The notes below the pieces were generated by a model, which saw only the letters and a program-made list of their open reading frames with translations, made no database searches and was not told the DNA's origin. Made by a program: the position numbers and the translations under genes. A stretch of 64,000 nucleotides of DNA. Origin: Agelas oroides. Lineage: Eukaryota; Porifera; Demospongiae; Agelasida; Agelasidae. The stretch covers positions 5,804,861 through 5,868,860 of the forward strand of contig OX422190.1 in assembly GCA_949130485.1 (NCBI GenBank). Reading direction: 5' to 3'. Positions 1-11,028 of the stretch are shown in pieces; the first letter of the stretch is position 1, and each line of letters begins with the position of its first letter.

Positions 1-644
1 TAACCAGGTATAGGTATACACATTTGTTCAGGGAATTACTGGCTGGTATACTTTATTGATGGCATTATCTTAGCTATATATGCTATTTCCCACATTATTT
101 CAACTTGCTGTTACCTTCTTTTAGCTTATATCGACGGTCCTTCGCTTCTTTCAGCTCCCTAAGCTGTGCCCGAGGCCTCTCTACATGCACGTGTACGCTA
201 AATTTTTGGCTTGCTTTTAGCTCGGGTAGTGCAAAAAGTTGACGATATGACAGGCCAATTCTCACATATTTTGTGCAGTTTTTCTCGGGCAATCTGCCGA
301 TATATAGATCGCGCAGCTCGGTCCAGGCGGAACAAAATGTTCCAAACTTTTGTGCGGGGGTGTCGATCGAGTTGCGCGCGACAATGCTGACACAAGCCGC
401 TCGTACGCCGCCTACCCTCGCCTGACGCCGACCAAAAGTAGATTTCCGTAAAGCTAAGGTACCATTGTATAGAAACGAGCGCAAGTCCGGCTTGAATCGG
501 CCATGGTTGGAGAGAGCTGTCTATTGGAAAAGGCAGGAAGTAAGCGGCATGCTAATTACACGTTGGAATGAAGCTTCCCGGGCACTCCTGCTTCGACTTT
601 AAAATCCAATTATCTGGACCGCTGGCTTAACGACTGTGTATATG
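1..644. other. no supported gene
   Basis: An open frame of 129 codons lies on the minus strand (95-484). It has no domain, signal peptide or repeat I recognise, and no clear splice context. It may be chance or an old exon. Nothing else was seen here. Confidence 0.4.
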
Positions 645-768
645 TTATAGATAAACCACAGTAGACAGGGATTTATGGTCCATAAACCACCCGAGCCCGA
701 GGGCGCAGCCCGAGGGCAAGGGTTGTTTATGGACCATAAATCCCTGTCTACTGTGGTTTATCTGTTAT
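645..768. repeat. large hairpin, MITE-like
   Basis: Two arms of about 42 bases (about 645-688 and 724-768) are almost perfect inverted copies. Both carry the run from GATAAACCACAGTAGACAGG to the motif GGTCCATAAAC. The roughly 35-base spacer is GC-rich with a repeated CCGAGGGC motif. It is probably a small foldback transposon. Confidence 0.8.
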
Positions 769-1852
769 ATTCTCCACTCTGATTGGTCCTTGTTGTTATT
801 AGTAAATACACATGGTAGTTTTCACTGTAAACAAGGTATGTTATTAGTAAACATGTAAAGTAATTTACACTCTAAACAAGGTAGCTTATAGGACACATCA
901 TTTTACAACTTCCTGTGGTATATGGAACAGAATCTACAGAATCTACAACTTCCTGTCAGTATATGGAAAATAATACCCACCTGTTACCACAGAAACAAGG
1001 GTGAAGTGGAGTATATGTATATATATCTGTCATACGTATTCCGTATGTCTTAAATTATAATTTAACGCGACAGCCGCACGCCGCGTACGGACAAAAGTAA
1101 AATTTCCACTCAGCATGCAGCAAGCTAGAATTCTAGCGTGTCTGTGTGAGTGAAGACACAAGAGAAACATCTAGGAGGGAAAGCTAGAGCGTAAGCATAT
1201 ACTGTACGAGGGCAAGCAGTTGTGTAAACAAACCAGGCTACTTATAAAACGCAGAGATATCCGTCTGGTTACTTCACGGTGTAGCGTTTCAAGATTGTCT
1301 AGCTTTGTATTTAGCTTGTGTGGCGACTTTCCTCTGCTATTTGTAAGGAGTATGCATGACAAACCAGGCTGTGTGTTCACACAAAAACGGAGGTCAGCAG
1401 GAGTCAGTCTTTGCCTGTCAGTGTGTGAACACTAAAACCCAGCGACAGTAGCGGCTTAGGCAAGAGAAATGGCTCTATTGTGTGGTACTTCTCCATACAT
1501 GGCAAGCTATTTACGTAATGCATCCGGACGACAATTTCTCTGAACCCTCGTGTAAAACTCTTGTGACAGACTGTAGAGAGTGACAAGACCTTGTGATCTG
1601 GTAATACACTGATGAAGCATCAACTTGCCAACTAACTGCATTGCTTGCTCACGCTCGCCCCACAATGTTCTACATTCCCCTAGTTTGCGTTTATAAATCC
1701 TTTCTAAAAATAGAGTCGCCATACTCGTGAATCAAAAGATCAAATTGGTATGGCCTTATCCTCGGTTGCGCTCGTACCTGACCCCACCCCCTTGGTTAGT
1801 CATGTGACAGGGGGACATCAAACGACGTGAAAGTACTGAGACCCGTCTCGCT
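769..1852. other. no supported gene
   Basis: AT-rich sequence. A 71-codon minus-strand frame (1507-1722) begins with ATG and could be read up to a possible donor (AC then GTAAAT near 1513). There is no family match by eye, so it is not called as an exon. Confidence 0.35.
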
Positions 1853-2290
1853 GCCGGACTTTAGGCCACTATTTGTGGAATATTAGTTTCTCATCAGAGA
1901 CGTCCTGTCAAGTCACGCGCCGGGCGGCCATTAGCCTCGTTCCCAGGCCACTCCCAGATTTTATATCTCGCAGCTGTGGAGAAAGGTCGGGACGAGGCTA
2001 GGCGGCCACTGGACGAAAGAGGCCACACCCCCTGTGAAATAATCACGAAATGTAAGCATCTGTGGGTTGGAACGCTCCAATGTTTTCAAGAAGAAAACTT
2101 CTTTTAGCTATTTTGCAGTACACTCAGCAGTTCCAACCCACGTACAACTCAGCAGTACCGACGCATAGTTACAGAGCACAAGATCGAAAAATACACAAAA
2201 ATGGCGATAACGGGCCAGCGAAGCGGGTCCCAAAAAAGCGCGCGGGCGGGGGATGAGAAACTAATATGCAACAAATAGTGGCCTTACGGC
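1853..2290. mobile_element. MITE with about 40-bp TIRs
   Basis: Left end 1853-1895 and right end 2251-2290 are inverted copies (core GGCCACTATTTGT and TATTAGTTTCTCATC). The element carries no transposase frame and contains a younger nested insertion at 1932-2000. Confidence 0.8.
1932..2000. mobile_element. micro-MITE, TAGCCTCG family
   Basis: This 69-bp element starts TAGCCTCGTTCCCAGGCC and ends with the imperfect complement ACGAGGCTA. It is flanked by GGCGGCCAT (1923-1931) and GGCGGCCAC (2001-2009), an 8/9 match that looks like a 9-bp target duplication. It is nested in the 1853-2290 MITE. Confidence 0.75.
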
Positions 2291-2477
2291 TTACCATCTT
2301 ATACGTAGTTGACAGTAAAAGTAGTTCATACAATAATGATATAATGATGGAGGTGAGCAGCTAGAAAAGCATTCCTGAAAGACAGAATATCGCTAACATT
2401 ACTGGTTATTTTAACCCTGTACTTACTATCACGTTACACTGGCGTGGAATCAACGTAGCCTCGAACCCAGGCTTTCC

Positions 2478-3374
2478 GTTCCGGATTTTGGCTCGCAGCT
2501 TTGGAGATTTTTATGGTGGCCCAGTAGTGCACTCCGACGTCGCGTCCGTAGCGGGACCGCCCGTGTTCCGCATTTTGTACGCACTATGCCCGCACTACTC
2601 CCGTAGTCTTTCCGCGTTGTTCCCGCGGTGTCTCCGCACTGTTGCCGCAGTACTTCCGCAGTCTTCTTTTAGTCAGGAACTGCAGTATAGCTACACAACA
2701 GTGCGTTTCTCTTGTCTAGGCAGGTTCATTTGAGTGAGAATACTGTGGCCGAGACTCTGAGCGACCAAAGAGTGATGTATTCAGCTATGGTAGTGTTTGC
2801 TTGGTATTTATGTATACTCACTGGTTAATTCTTTCAAGCAAGTGATGGAAATTATATGCAGTCAACATGATGACTGCATGCATGACTATCAACTTTTATT
2901 CTTCGTTATTTCATACCATGCATAATCACATGTATCAACTTTACATCCATCATACACACTACTGTTCAGTTTGTTATACATCAATTAGTTGCCCCGAATG
3001 CTTCATATAAAAGCTTTTCATGATCAGTTTATTTACCAGTATCATGCACAAACACAATTTGAAGACATGCATGTTTCAATGTGTGAATTTATAAGGACAT
3101 GGACTTTAATTGGAGGCATGTTCATTGAAATGGGGATGAATCAAAGGTGGAGTTGCTTTCTTCACCGCTTGTACCCACACAGCATGTTCAGCAGCTCCTG
3201 CATATATAGCATGGAAGACATGCAGTCATAAGATGCATGCATAAAATTAATGATGTCATCATGCCGGCACTCTTGGTTCAGCTAAATGGAAATGTATTGA
3301 CACACCCGCGACGTCGGAGTGCACTACTGGGCCACCATAGATTTTCTCCAAAGCTGCGAGACAAAATCCGGAAC
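2478..3374. repeat. older palindrome split by a MITE
   Basis: The sequence from CCGGATTTTGG through GCAGCTTTGGAGA (2480-2508) recurs inverted at 3342-3372. Without the inserted element at 2512-3339 the arms would form one hairpin, so the element landed in the hairpin loop. Confidence 0.65.
2512..3339. mobile_element. MITE, TATGGTGGCCCAGTAG family, copy 1
   Basis: The ends TATGGTGGCCCAGTAGTGCA (2512) and its complement (ending 3339) are inverted copies of about 33 bases. Both ends are flanked by GATTTT (2506-2511 and 3340-3345), a 6-bp target duplication. Subterminal sequence is rich in CCGCAGT/CTTTCCGC repeats (2590-2660). There is no transposase. A larger relative lies at 3833-10895. Confidence 0.8.
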
Positions 3375-3386
3375 GGAAATCGACGG

Positions 3387-3792
3387 TAGCCTCATTCCCA
3401 GGCCGTTTCCGCCTCCAGTTTTTGATCGCTTGCAGTATGCAAAAACGGAGGGGGAATGCCTGGGAGAAAGAGTCACGTGCGTGACGTCAGGTAGACGTGA
3501 GGGTAGACGTGAGGGGGGCGGTGCCCGAGAATTGTAACTCACAAACTTTGCGTTGATCAGCCTCGAGTCTACCAAACAACGAGCTGTATTGACGCTGTCT
3601 TTCGAATGTTACAGTCTCAAGTTCTTGGACAAGATATTACAAGAAGGACCTCGCGATTCTTCGTCGGGCACCCCCCCCCCGACGTTTCCTGACGTCACGA
3701 ACGTGACTCTTTCTCCCAGGCCTTCCCCCTCCGTTTTTGCATACTGCAAGCGATCAAAAACTGGAGGCGGGAATGGCCTGGGAAGGAGGCTA
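3387..3792. mobile_element. MITE, TAGCCTCG family, 9-bp TSD
   Basis: It starts TAGCCTCATTCCCAGGCC and ends GGCCTGGGAAGGAGGCTA. The arms share about 80 bases inverted, with CTCCAGTTTTTGATCGCTTG inside. It is flanked by perfect 9-bp duplications AATCGACGG (3378-3386 and 3793-3801). Confidence 0.88.
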
Positions 3793-4606
3793 AATCGACG
3801 GTCACTGGCACGTAGCGTGCGGAAGTATAATATATGGTGGCCCAGTAGTGCACTCCGACGTCGCGCGTCCGCAGCGGGACCGCCCGTGTTCCGCATTGTG
3901 TCCATAATGTTTCCGCAGTCTTTCCGCAGCATCTCCGCAGTGTTACCGTCTTGAAGCTTAGTCCTCGCACTGTTCCCGCGGTCTTTCCACAGTCTTTCCG
4001 CACCGTTCCCGCAGCCTTTCCGTATTGTTTCTGCAGTTCTAGGATCTTTTCTGCAAGTGCTTGCCAGTGTCACCATAGATCGGGGTTTCCCGCTCTATTA
4101 TCTATGCCATAGTGTCACGTGATTATATATCTGGCAAAGAACGAAGAACATAGCTTAGCCAAAGAGTTTGATGGCGAGAGGGGTGATGATGAGTTGTAAT
4201 GTGGTGCTGCACTTGAGGTCGCATGTTTTTGTAGCTAATATGCGGTTGTTGACAGATTACTTCTAATTTCATGGAGGCACGGTCGTATCAGCTGAGGATA
4301 TTCATTGGAGTGTTTGCAGAGTTCATGGCATTAGAAAAGGTATACAATTAAGCAGTGCATGTACATGGTCTTGTGTGCCAACTGCAACAGTCATGAGGAT
4401 GATACCTACCGTATATGGCCCACCAAGGCATAATATGGTACGCCTAGTTGTTAACTTCAAATGGATATATATTTCTGCGTACAGTGTTGAAAAAGCGTTA
4501 TGATATTGTCTGGCATTCACATCCACACACTACAGAAGCAGTTGTGTTTGTACTATAATAACCTGGGTGTGTCCATTTAGCTGAACCAAGATATCACTTA
4601 TGCATG

Positions 4607-4872
4607 TGTAACAAGTGAACAATGTACAGACAATAAACACATGTATTCAATAACTGATGTCAGACTGTCTGTCCCTATCAACTTGTTCTGTACCTGACTT
4701 ACCTGTTCTTGTAAACAGTTCTTACCTGTTTTTGTAACAGCACTTACCAGTCTGACCATATGTGCCTATATAAGTGACCACCCTCTTCTCTGAAATGAGA
4801 TTATGATTCAGTGAAGTTCATTGCTGTATGCTGATCGCGCAAGACAAAGAGGCGCAGTCGGAAAGCGTTACA
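4607..4872 (+). repeat. 5' LTR of gypsy element
   Basis: It begins TGTAACA and ends TTACA. From about 4619 it matches the 3' LTR except for five transitions. The first dozen bases differ by a short indel. A TATATAA box (4767-4773) is the likely promoter. Confidence 0.92.
4767..4773 (+). promoter_or_regulatory. TATA box of the LTR promoter
   Basis: TATATAA lies within GCCTATATAAGTGA in the 5' LTR, about 100 bases before the LTR end. The same motif is in the 3' LTR (near 9832). Position and sequence fit a Pol II LTR promoter. Confidence 0.6.
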
Positions 4873-4873
4873 C

Positions 4874-4890
4874 TGGTGTCAGAAGTGGGA
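4874..4890 (+). promoter_or_regulatory. primer-binding site
   Basis: TGGTGTCAGAAGTGGGA starts one base after the 5' LTR. It begins with TGG as expected for pairing to a tRNA CCA end. The tRNA was not identified. Confidence 0.7.
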
Positions 4891-6041
4891 TGTCGTCTGA
4901 CAGTGAAGGAGAAGGGCTGCATACAGAACCCACTCGCTTCGTCCGTGTGAGCCTCCGCCCTCCACCGAGATATGCTGCATCAGCTGATTTGGACCTATGG
5001 CTGAAACGGTTCGACCTTTGTGTGCGGCAGACTGGAATACCTGAGGACCAGTGGGCGGCAGAGCTGCTTCCACTTCTGGATGATACAGCCTTCCGAGTCG
5101 TACTGCAACTCGGTTTAGCGGTGTCGGCGGACTTCAACATCATTACAGAAAGCCTCAAGCAACAGTTTTCACCAAAGGGAAACGAGTTGGAGTGGCAACG
5201 TCGGCTGCAGACCCGTAGGCAACAACCAGGAGAACAGCTGGTGCAATATGCTGGAGCGCTAAGGGTGTTGGCAGACAAAGCATACCCGAACTGGACAGCA
5301 GATCAACGGGGTGAAGTACTCAGAAATCACTTCATTCAAGGAGTATCGTCGCCCTCTGTACAGCTCAGGCTGATGCGCGTGATGCCGGCTACGCTTTATG
5401 CCGCTCTTAGCCTCGCTGTCCAGCAGCAGTCGGTGGAGACGGCGCAACAGCGCCTGTACAAGGAGATTCACCGCGGAGACGCCGCGGCTATGGCTCTACA
5501 GCAACGCGGCGAGGAAGAGGGAACGCAAGCTGATCCAGCAGCTTCAAACGCAATGTCGCGGGAGCGAGCTTGTGGAACTTTCGATCCTAGACTTGATGAA
5601 CTGTCAAAAGAGTTACGCCGCCTCTCTTCTGAGTTAGCCCAATTTCGGAGCGATCGAAGCCGAGGTGAACGGCAGCGGCGGCAGGATCAGCGAGGAAAGA
5701 GTGGTCCAACATGCTGGAAGTGTGGCAAGCGTGGTCATGTTCGTCGGAACTGCCCTCACTCTCAGACAGAAGGTCGCCCAGAAAGAAGTTACAGGTCAAT
5801 CACTGCAACCAATAACTCTGCACTAATAGTTGATGGGGTTGTTGAAGGTCGACCTACCAAGATGTTAATTAATTCTGGGTCAGCTGTGACTATTCTACGT
5901 GAAGATGTCTGGAAAGCAGCCTCCACCAAACCATGCAGCTTAGACACTCCTGGCCTACCGGTAGTGGCATGCGAATGGAGAAACTCTGGACCTTTTAGGG
6001 CAAACAACTGTCTCCCTGCAAGTTGCTGGTGTGAAAGCTAA
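4890..6041 (+). pseudogene. gypsy gag and N-terminal protease
   Basis: An open frame begins inside the LTR (4821), but the ATG at 4890 just after the primer-binding site is the likelier start. The first roughly 270 residues have retrotransposon gag character. A CX2CX4HX4C zinc knuckle follows (CWKCGKRGHVRRNC, 5712-5753). The N-terminal half of a retropepsin comes next; its active-site triad reads NSG where DSG or DTG is normal, so the protease is probably dead. The frame ends at 6041 and the protease continues in another frame. Confidence 0.85.
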
Positions 6042-6753
6042 TTACCCATGTTTGGTGACAAGTGAACTAACCCAAGAGTGTATCATTGGAGCAGACTTCC
6101 TCCTAGAGAACAAGTGCATCATTGACTTGCACAACCGGGCACTACTGGCCGGGGGACAGACTACACAGTTTCTAGTCCAGGGGAGCTCCGGATCCAGTCC
6201 GTCAATCTGTCATGTCTTCTTTCCAGAAACTACTGTACTGCCAGGAAACTCGGAAGTGCAACTTCCCCTCTCCCTATCCACAGTTGCTGATCAGGGTATG
6301 GCTATTTTGGAGCCTGTTCCAAAGTTTGTTGAAAAACATGGTGTTCTAATTGCACATTCTCTGACCCTTACAGGTGACCGAAAGACCTTAGTGCAAGTAC
6401 TCAACCCTTCTCCTGCCCCTGTAGTGATCCACCAAAATGAGAAAGTAGGGAAACTTGTACCACTGGACCAGCCTGACTCCGTGTGCACCCTTGACCATCT
6501 ATCTTTGGAGCAGCAGCCACAAAAACCTAAGCCCTCTGATGTGGAACGAGCCATTGCACAGTTGACTGACGACACAGCTGGGTTACACCAAACAGAAAAG
6601 AGGGAGCTTGAGGCACTGCTGCGTGAGTTCACTGACGTGCTGTCTCTCAGCGATGATGACTTGGGGTGCACTACCATTGTCCAACACCAGATCGACGTGG
6701 GTGATGCTGCACCTGTGCGTCAACCACCAAGGAGACTACCATTCCATCAATGA
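6031..6753 (+). pseudogene. gypsy protease C terminus and RT linker
   Basis: This second frame carries the protease C-terminal element (IIGADFL, near 6082) and the linker into reverse transcriptase. It stops at a TGA (6751-6753) just before the RT fingers. The RT frame resumes directly after this stop, then shifts near 6860. Confidence 0.8.
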
Positions 6754-7857
6754 GAAGTGGTCCAACAACATGTTGACAAGATGCTGAAAAACGGAATCAT
6801 TGAACCATCCAAAGGGCCTTGGTCCTCACCAGTTGTCCTGGTGAAGAAAAAAGATGGCACCACAAGATATTGATTTCAGGAAAGTGAATGATCTCACCAA
6901 AAAGGATGCGCTCCCCTTGCCTAGGATTGGTGACACATTAGACACTCTGGGTGGAGCCCTGCAAGCGGTTATTGGCAGGTGGAGGTTGACCCAGTTGACA
7001 GAGAGAAAACAGCCTTTACCACACCTGATGCTCTCTACCAATTTCGTGTTATGCCCTTTGGGCTATGTAATGCACCGGGAACATTTCAACGTCTGATGGA
7101 ACATGTCTTGCGAGGCCTTCACTGGTCTACCTGTCTGGTCTACCTAGATGACATTATTGTTTTTAGCACGACAGTTGAAGAGCACCTGACTAGACTTGCT
7201 GAGGTGCTCACTAGGCTGCGGCAGGCTGGATTAAAAGTGAAACCATGCAAATGTCATTTGATGAAGAAAAGTGTGCATTATTTAGGGCATGTGGTGTCTA
7301 GTGAAGGGGTTGAGACAGATCCGGCGAAAATCCAGTGCATTGCAGATTGGACGACTCCCTCAAATGCAAAAGAGCTGAAGCAATTCCTGGGCTTAGCTTC
7401 ATACTACCGGAGGTTTGTCAGAGGGTTTGCAAAGATAGCCTCACCCCTTCATCATCTCTCTGAAAAGAAGAAAGCCTGGGCTTGGACAGATGAGTGTGAG
7501 CAAGCTTTCAAGTTGTTGAAGCACCACTTGATTTCTGCTCCAATTCTGAGGCTCCCAAACTTCAGCCAGGATTTCATCCTTGACGTAGATGCCAGTGAAA
7601 ATGGCCTAGGAGCTGTTCTATCACAACTTGATGGTCATGAGCAGGTGGTAGCCTATGCGAGTAGAGCACTGACAAAAGCTGAGAAAACTATTGTGCAACT
7701 AGAAAAGAGCTGCTTGCATTGGTTTGGGGAGTGCGCCACTTTCGTCCTTACCTGTTTGGTCGTATGTTCATCGCCAGAACAGACCACAACTCTCTCAAGT
7801 GGCTTCACAACTTCCGGGACCCTGAAGGACAAGTTGCCCGCTGGCTGGAAATACTAG
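6754..7857 (+). pseudogene. gypsy reverse transcriptase and RNase H, broken
   Basis: RT sequence is spread over three frames: 6754 to about 6855, 6854 to about 6975, then 6979-7715. The last holds MPFGLCNAPGTFQ, the catalytic YLDD (7141-7152), the RT-RNase H connection (FLGLASYYRRF) and the RNase H start (LDVDASENGLGAVLSQ). It shifts frame again near 7715-7719. The motifs identify it firmly; it is not translatable as one protein. Confidence 0.9.
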
Positions 7858-8897
7858 CTGAATACATAGTGATACACCGACCAGGCTCAAAACACTCCAA
7901 TGTGGATGCACTTTCCCGACTACCCTGCCGACAGTGTGGTTACAGACAACCAGATGACGAGGAGACAGCTACCAGTACACACCTTGAGGAGGACGAAGAC
8001 ATAGCAGAAGTATCAACAATATCACCAAGTGATTCCTGGGCCTCAAGTTGGAGTGTGGAGGAGTAAAGGTCCTCACAGGCTGCTGATACCGCTCTCAACC
8101 AGATGATCACCTGGCTCTCTTCAAAGTCTGTGCCATACCGCGTCCCGAAAGGTAGTAGTATTCAACTACAATCCTTGTGGACACAACGGCGTTATTTGCT
8201 GCTGAAAGATGGCATTCTCTATCGTCGTTGGGAAGATGTCCCTGGTAAGGGACTTCACAAGAGACTGCAACTTGTCCTCCCACAGCAGTTGGTGACAGAG
8301 GTACTGACCAAGCTGCATGATGCTACTACAGGTGGCCACCTGGGAGCAAAGAAAACACACGAAAGAGTGCGCACCAGATTCTACTGGGTTGGCCAGAGAC
8401 GAGATGTCAAAGAGTGGTGCAAAACTTGCCAGATATGCGCAGCCAGGAAATCCGAACCAAAGAAGCGCAAAGCTCCCTTGCAAATTGAGCCAGCCAAGTA
8501 CCCACTTGAACGAATCGCAATGGATATCCTGGGCCCATTACCAGAAACAGAACGTGGAAATAAATACATCCTGGTAATTGGTGATTATTTCACCAAATGG
8601 AAGGAGGCGTACCCCATGAGAAACATGGAAGCTACAACTGTTACCAACATCCTGGTCCACAAGTTTATTTCCCGCTTTGGTGCTCCCAAATACCTGCACA
8701 CGGACCAGGGTCGAAATTTTGAATCAGGGTTAATTAAAGAGATCCGCTCACTTCTGGATATCAAGAAGACCAGAACCAGCCCTTACCATCCTCAGTCTGA
8801 TGGAATGATTGAACGATTTAACAGAACCCTACTAAACATGCTCAGTACAGCAGTTGACAAAGATCAAAGAACTTGGGATCTAAACTGCCAATGCTAA
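7719..8897 (+). pseudogene. gypsy RNase H end and integrase, with internal stop
   Basis: The frame holds the RNase H C terminus (RTDHNSLKWL, then VDALSRL), a TAA at 8064-8066, then integrase in the same frame. Integrase has an HHCC zinc finger (H-x-H about 8313-8340, CKTCQIC about 8422-8442) and the catalytic triad: D in MDILGPL (8521), D in HTDQGRNF (8697) and E in ERFNRT (8809). It shifts frame near 8885. Confidence 0.9.
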
Positions 8898-9594
8898 TGC
8901 TGCCCTATAGGACCAGTATACAGGAGACAACTGCAGCAACCCCCTTTTCTCTCATGTTTGGGCGCTCTGCTCAACTACCAATTGATCTTGAATTCAATCT
9001 CCCAGTAGTGACTTACAATAGTCTCAGTCAGTACCAGAAGCAGTAGCGTGAGCAACTCCAACAATCGAATAACACGGTTCGTCAGCACACGCTAAAGGAA
9101 CAAAACCAGCATAAAGATCTTTATGACCAACATGCACATGGCACCATGTATGATGTTGGAGACAGAGTATGGCTGCATTGCCCTGCTGTACCAAAAGGCC
9201 ACTGCCGAAAGTTTTCATCGGCCCTGGCAGGGGCCATTCACTATTGTGAGTCATCAACAGCACTGTATATCGTATTCAAAGTAACACATCACCCCACAAA
9301 CGATTAGTTGTGCATTATAATCGCCTGAAGCCATACTATCCTCCCTTTAACAAAGACCTATTTGGAAGCAGCCCAGTTCCAACACAGAAGGAATCAGTCC
9401 ACACTTCTAATCAGAATCACCAACAAGATGAAAATGCTGATGAACAGAATGAAAACGTTGTGTCAGACACCACACCTCAGGCTACAGAACCAGCAGTACC
9501 TCAACAAAATCTACAACCCAGTGTCTCAACCTCCCCAGCACCAGACCCACCCCTTCGACGATCAAGCCAGAGACGACAGCCTCCAGACCGATAG
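8898..9594 (+). pseudogene. gypsy integrase C terminus
   Basis: Integrase C-terminal sequence continues in changed frames. 8900-9240 shows LMFGRSAQLP and DVGDRVWLH character. From 9310 an open frame carries HYNRLKPYY and a low-complexity, glutamine- and proline-rich tail to 9594. This is typical of gypsy pol 3' ends. Confidence 0.75.
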
Positions 9595-9663
9595 GAACAG
9601 TCATCAGTTATCCAGACTGTTATTCCTCTGATTCTGACACTTGATGCAAGGATGCATCAAACT

Positions 9664-9677
9664 AGGAGAGGGAGTAG
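9664..9677 (+). promoter_or_regulatory. polypurine tract
   Basis: The purine-rich AGGAGAGGGAGTAG lies immediately before the 3' LTR, where the plus-strand primer is expected. Confidence 0.7.
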
Positions 9678-9937
9678 TGTCGAACAATGTACAGACAATA
9701 AACACATGTATTCAATAACTGATGTCAGACTGTCTGTCCCTATCAACTTGTTCTGTACCTGACTTACCTGTTCTTGTAAACAGCTCTTACCTGTTTTTGT
9801 AACAGCACTTACCAGTCTGACCATATGTGCCTATATAAGTGATCACCCTCTTCTCTGAAATGAGATTATGATTCAGTGAAGTTCATTGCTGTATGCTGAT
9901 CACGCAAGACAAAGAGGCGCAGTCAGAAAGCATTACA
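9678..9937 (+). repeat. 3' LTR of gypsy element
   Basis: It begins TGTCGAAC and ends TTACA. It differs from the 5' LTR by five transitions over about 248 aligned bases plus a short indel near the 5' end. Confidence 0.92.
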
Positions 9938-11004
9938 CATGCATCTTATGACTGCATGTCTTCCATGCTATATATGCAGGAGCTGCAGAACAATTGAATC
10001 AAACATGCTGTGTGGGTACAAGCGGTGAAGAAAGCAACTCCACCTTTGATTCATCCCCATTTCAATGAACATGCATCCATTGAAGTCCATGTTCTCAAGT
10101 GATATAGCATGGAAACTGCATGCAGAGATGTTTATGTTCAGATTTCACACATTGAAACATGCATGTCCTTAAAATTGTGTTCGTGCATGATACTGGTAAT
10201 TATTATGGTTGAAATTTTAATAAAATCTTTTATATGAAGCATTCAGGGCAACTATTAAACTGACGTATGAAGCATTCAGTGCCCTGAATGCTTCATATAA
10301 AAACTTTTCAACAAACTGGACAGTAGTGTGTATGATGGATGTAAAGTTGATACATGTGATTATGCATGGTATGATCTGATAAAGTATACGACTGATTAAC
10401 AAAGAATAAAAGTTGATAGTCATGCATCAGTCATGATGTTGACTCCATATAATTTCCATCACCTGCTTGAAAGAAATAACCACTAAACCAGTGAGTATAC
10501 ATAAATACCAAGCAAACACTACAGAATTTATTAGTGAAAGTATACATAGGTTTATATGACACAAGGTATTAATTAACTAACTAACAACACCATAGCTGAA
10601 TACATCACTCTTTGGTCGCTCAGAGTCTCGGCCACAGTCTTCTCACTCAAATGAACCTGCCTAAACAAGAGAAACGCTCTGCTGTGTAGCTATATACTGC
10701 AATTCCTGACTCAAAGAAGACTGCGGAAGGACTGCGGCAACAGTGCGGAGATACCAATCTGGAAAGACTGCGGAGATGCTGCGGAAACGGTGCGGAAAGA
10801 CTACGGGAGTAGTGCGGACATAGTGCGGACAAAATGCGGTGCATCTGCGGTCCCGCTGCGGACGCTACGTCGGAGTGCACTCCTGGGCCACCATAATAAT
10901 ATCCTCCCACGCACTGGGAGGCGGATGACGCGAACCGAAAGGTGGAAGCCTGGAAACGAAGCTACTGTACATGCAGGTGGAAACTGAACAAGCAGAACAA
11001 AAGC

Positions 11005-11028
11005 ATGAATACTCCTACTAGGCCCAGT
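11005..11028 (+). CDS. locus 1 exon 1 (start codon, 8 codons)
   Basis: ATG to AGT, then GTGAGT. It encodes MNTPTRPS. The boundary CAG-GTGAGTTGCT recurs at 30411 and 55030 with related upstream sequence (AAGCAGAACAAAAGC here). It ends in phase 0, matching exon 2. It supplies the short, positively charged n-region of the signal peptide. Confidence 0.65.

Larger units (their letters stand above)
4607..9937 (+). mobile_element. Ty3/gypsy LTR retrotransposon, coding region broken
   Basis: Order is 5' LTR, primer-binding site, gag with zinc knuckle, protease, reverse transcriptase, RNase H, integrase, polypurine tract and 3' LTR. This gag-PR-RT-RH-IN order is that of the Ty3/gypsy group. CATG (4603-4606 and 9938-9941) flanks it as a 4-bp target duplication. 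The coding region changes frame several times and has in-frame stops at 6751-6753 and 8064-8066, so this copy cannot make a full polyprotein. No envelope frame is seen. Confidence 0.95.
3833..10895. mobile_element. MITE, TATGGTGGCCCAGTAG family, copy 2, interrupted by gypsy
   Basis: Terminal repeats at 3833-3865 and 10863-10895 are inverted copies. They are flanked by the 6-bp duplication ATAATA (3827-3832 and 10896-10901). Much of the interior (4563-4606 and 9938-10690) is copy 1 (2512-3339) in reverse order. Subterminal CCGCAGT-type repeats occur at 3880-4040 and 10700-10860. The Ty3/gypsy element at 4607-9937 sits inside, so this MITE is older than the retrotransposon. Confidence 0.82.

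Noticed and set aside
95..484. 129-codon minus-strand frame
   Set aside because: No motif or splice context; kept only as a remark.
3609..4076. 155-codon minus-strand frame
   Set aside because: It spans a MITE end and the CCGCAGT subterminal repeats; a by-product of repeat sequence.
4632..4640. AATAAA in the gypsy LTR as polyadenylation signal
   Set aside because: It lies upstream of the TATA box, so it is in U3 and unlikely to act as the element's 3' end signal.
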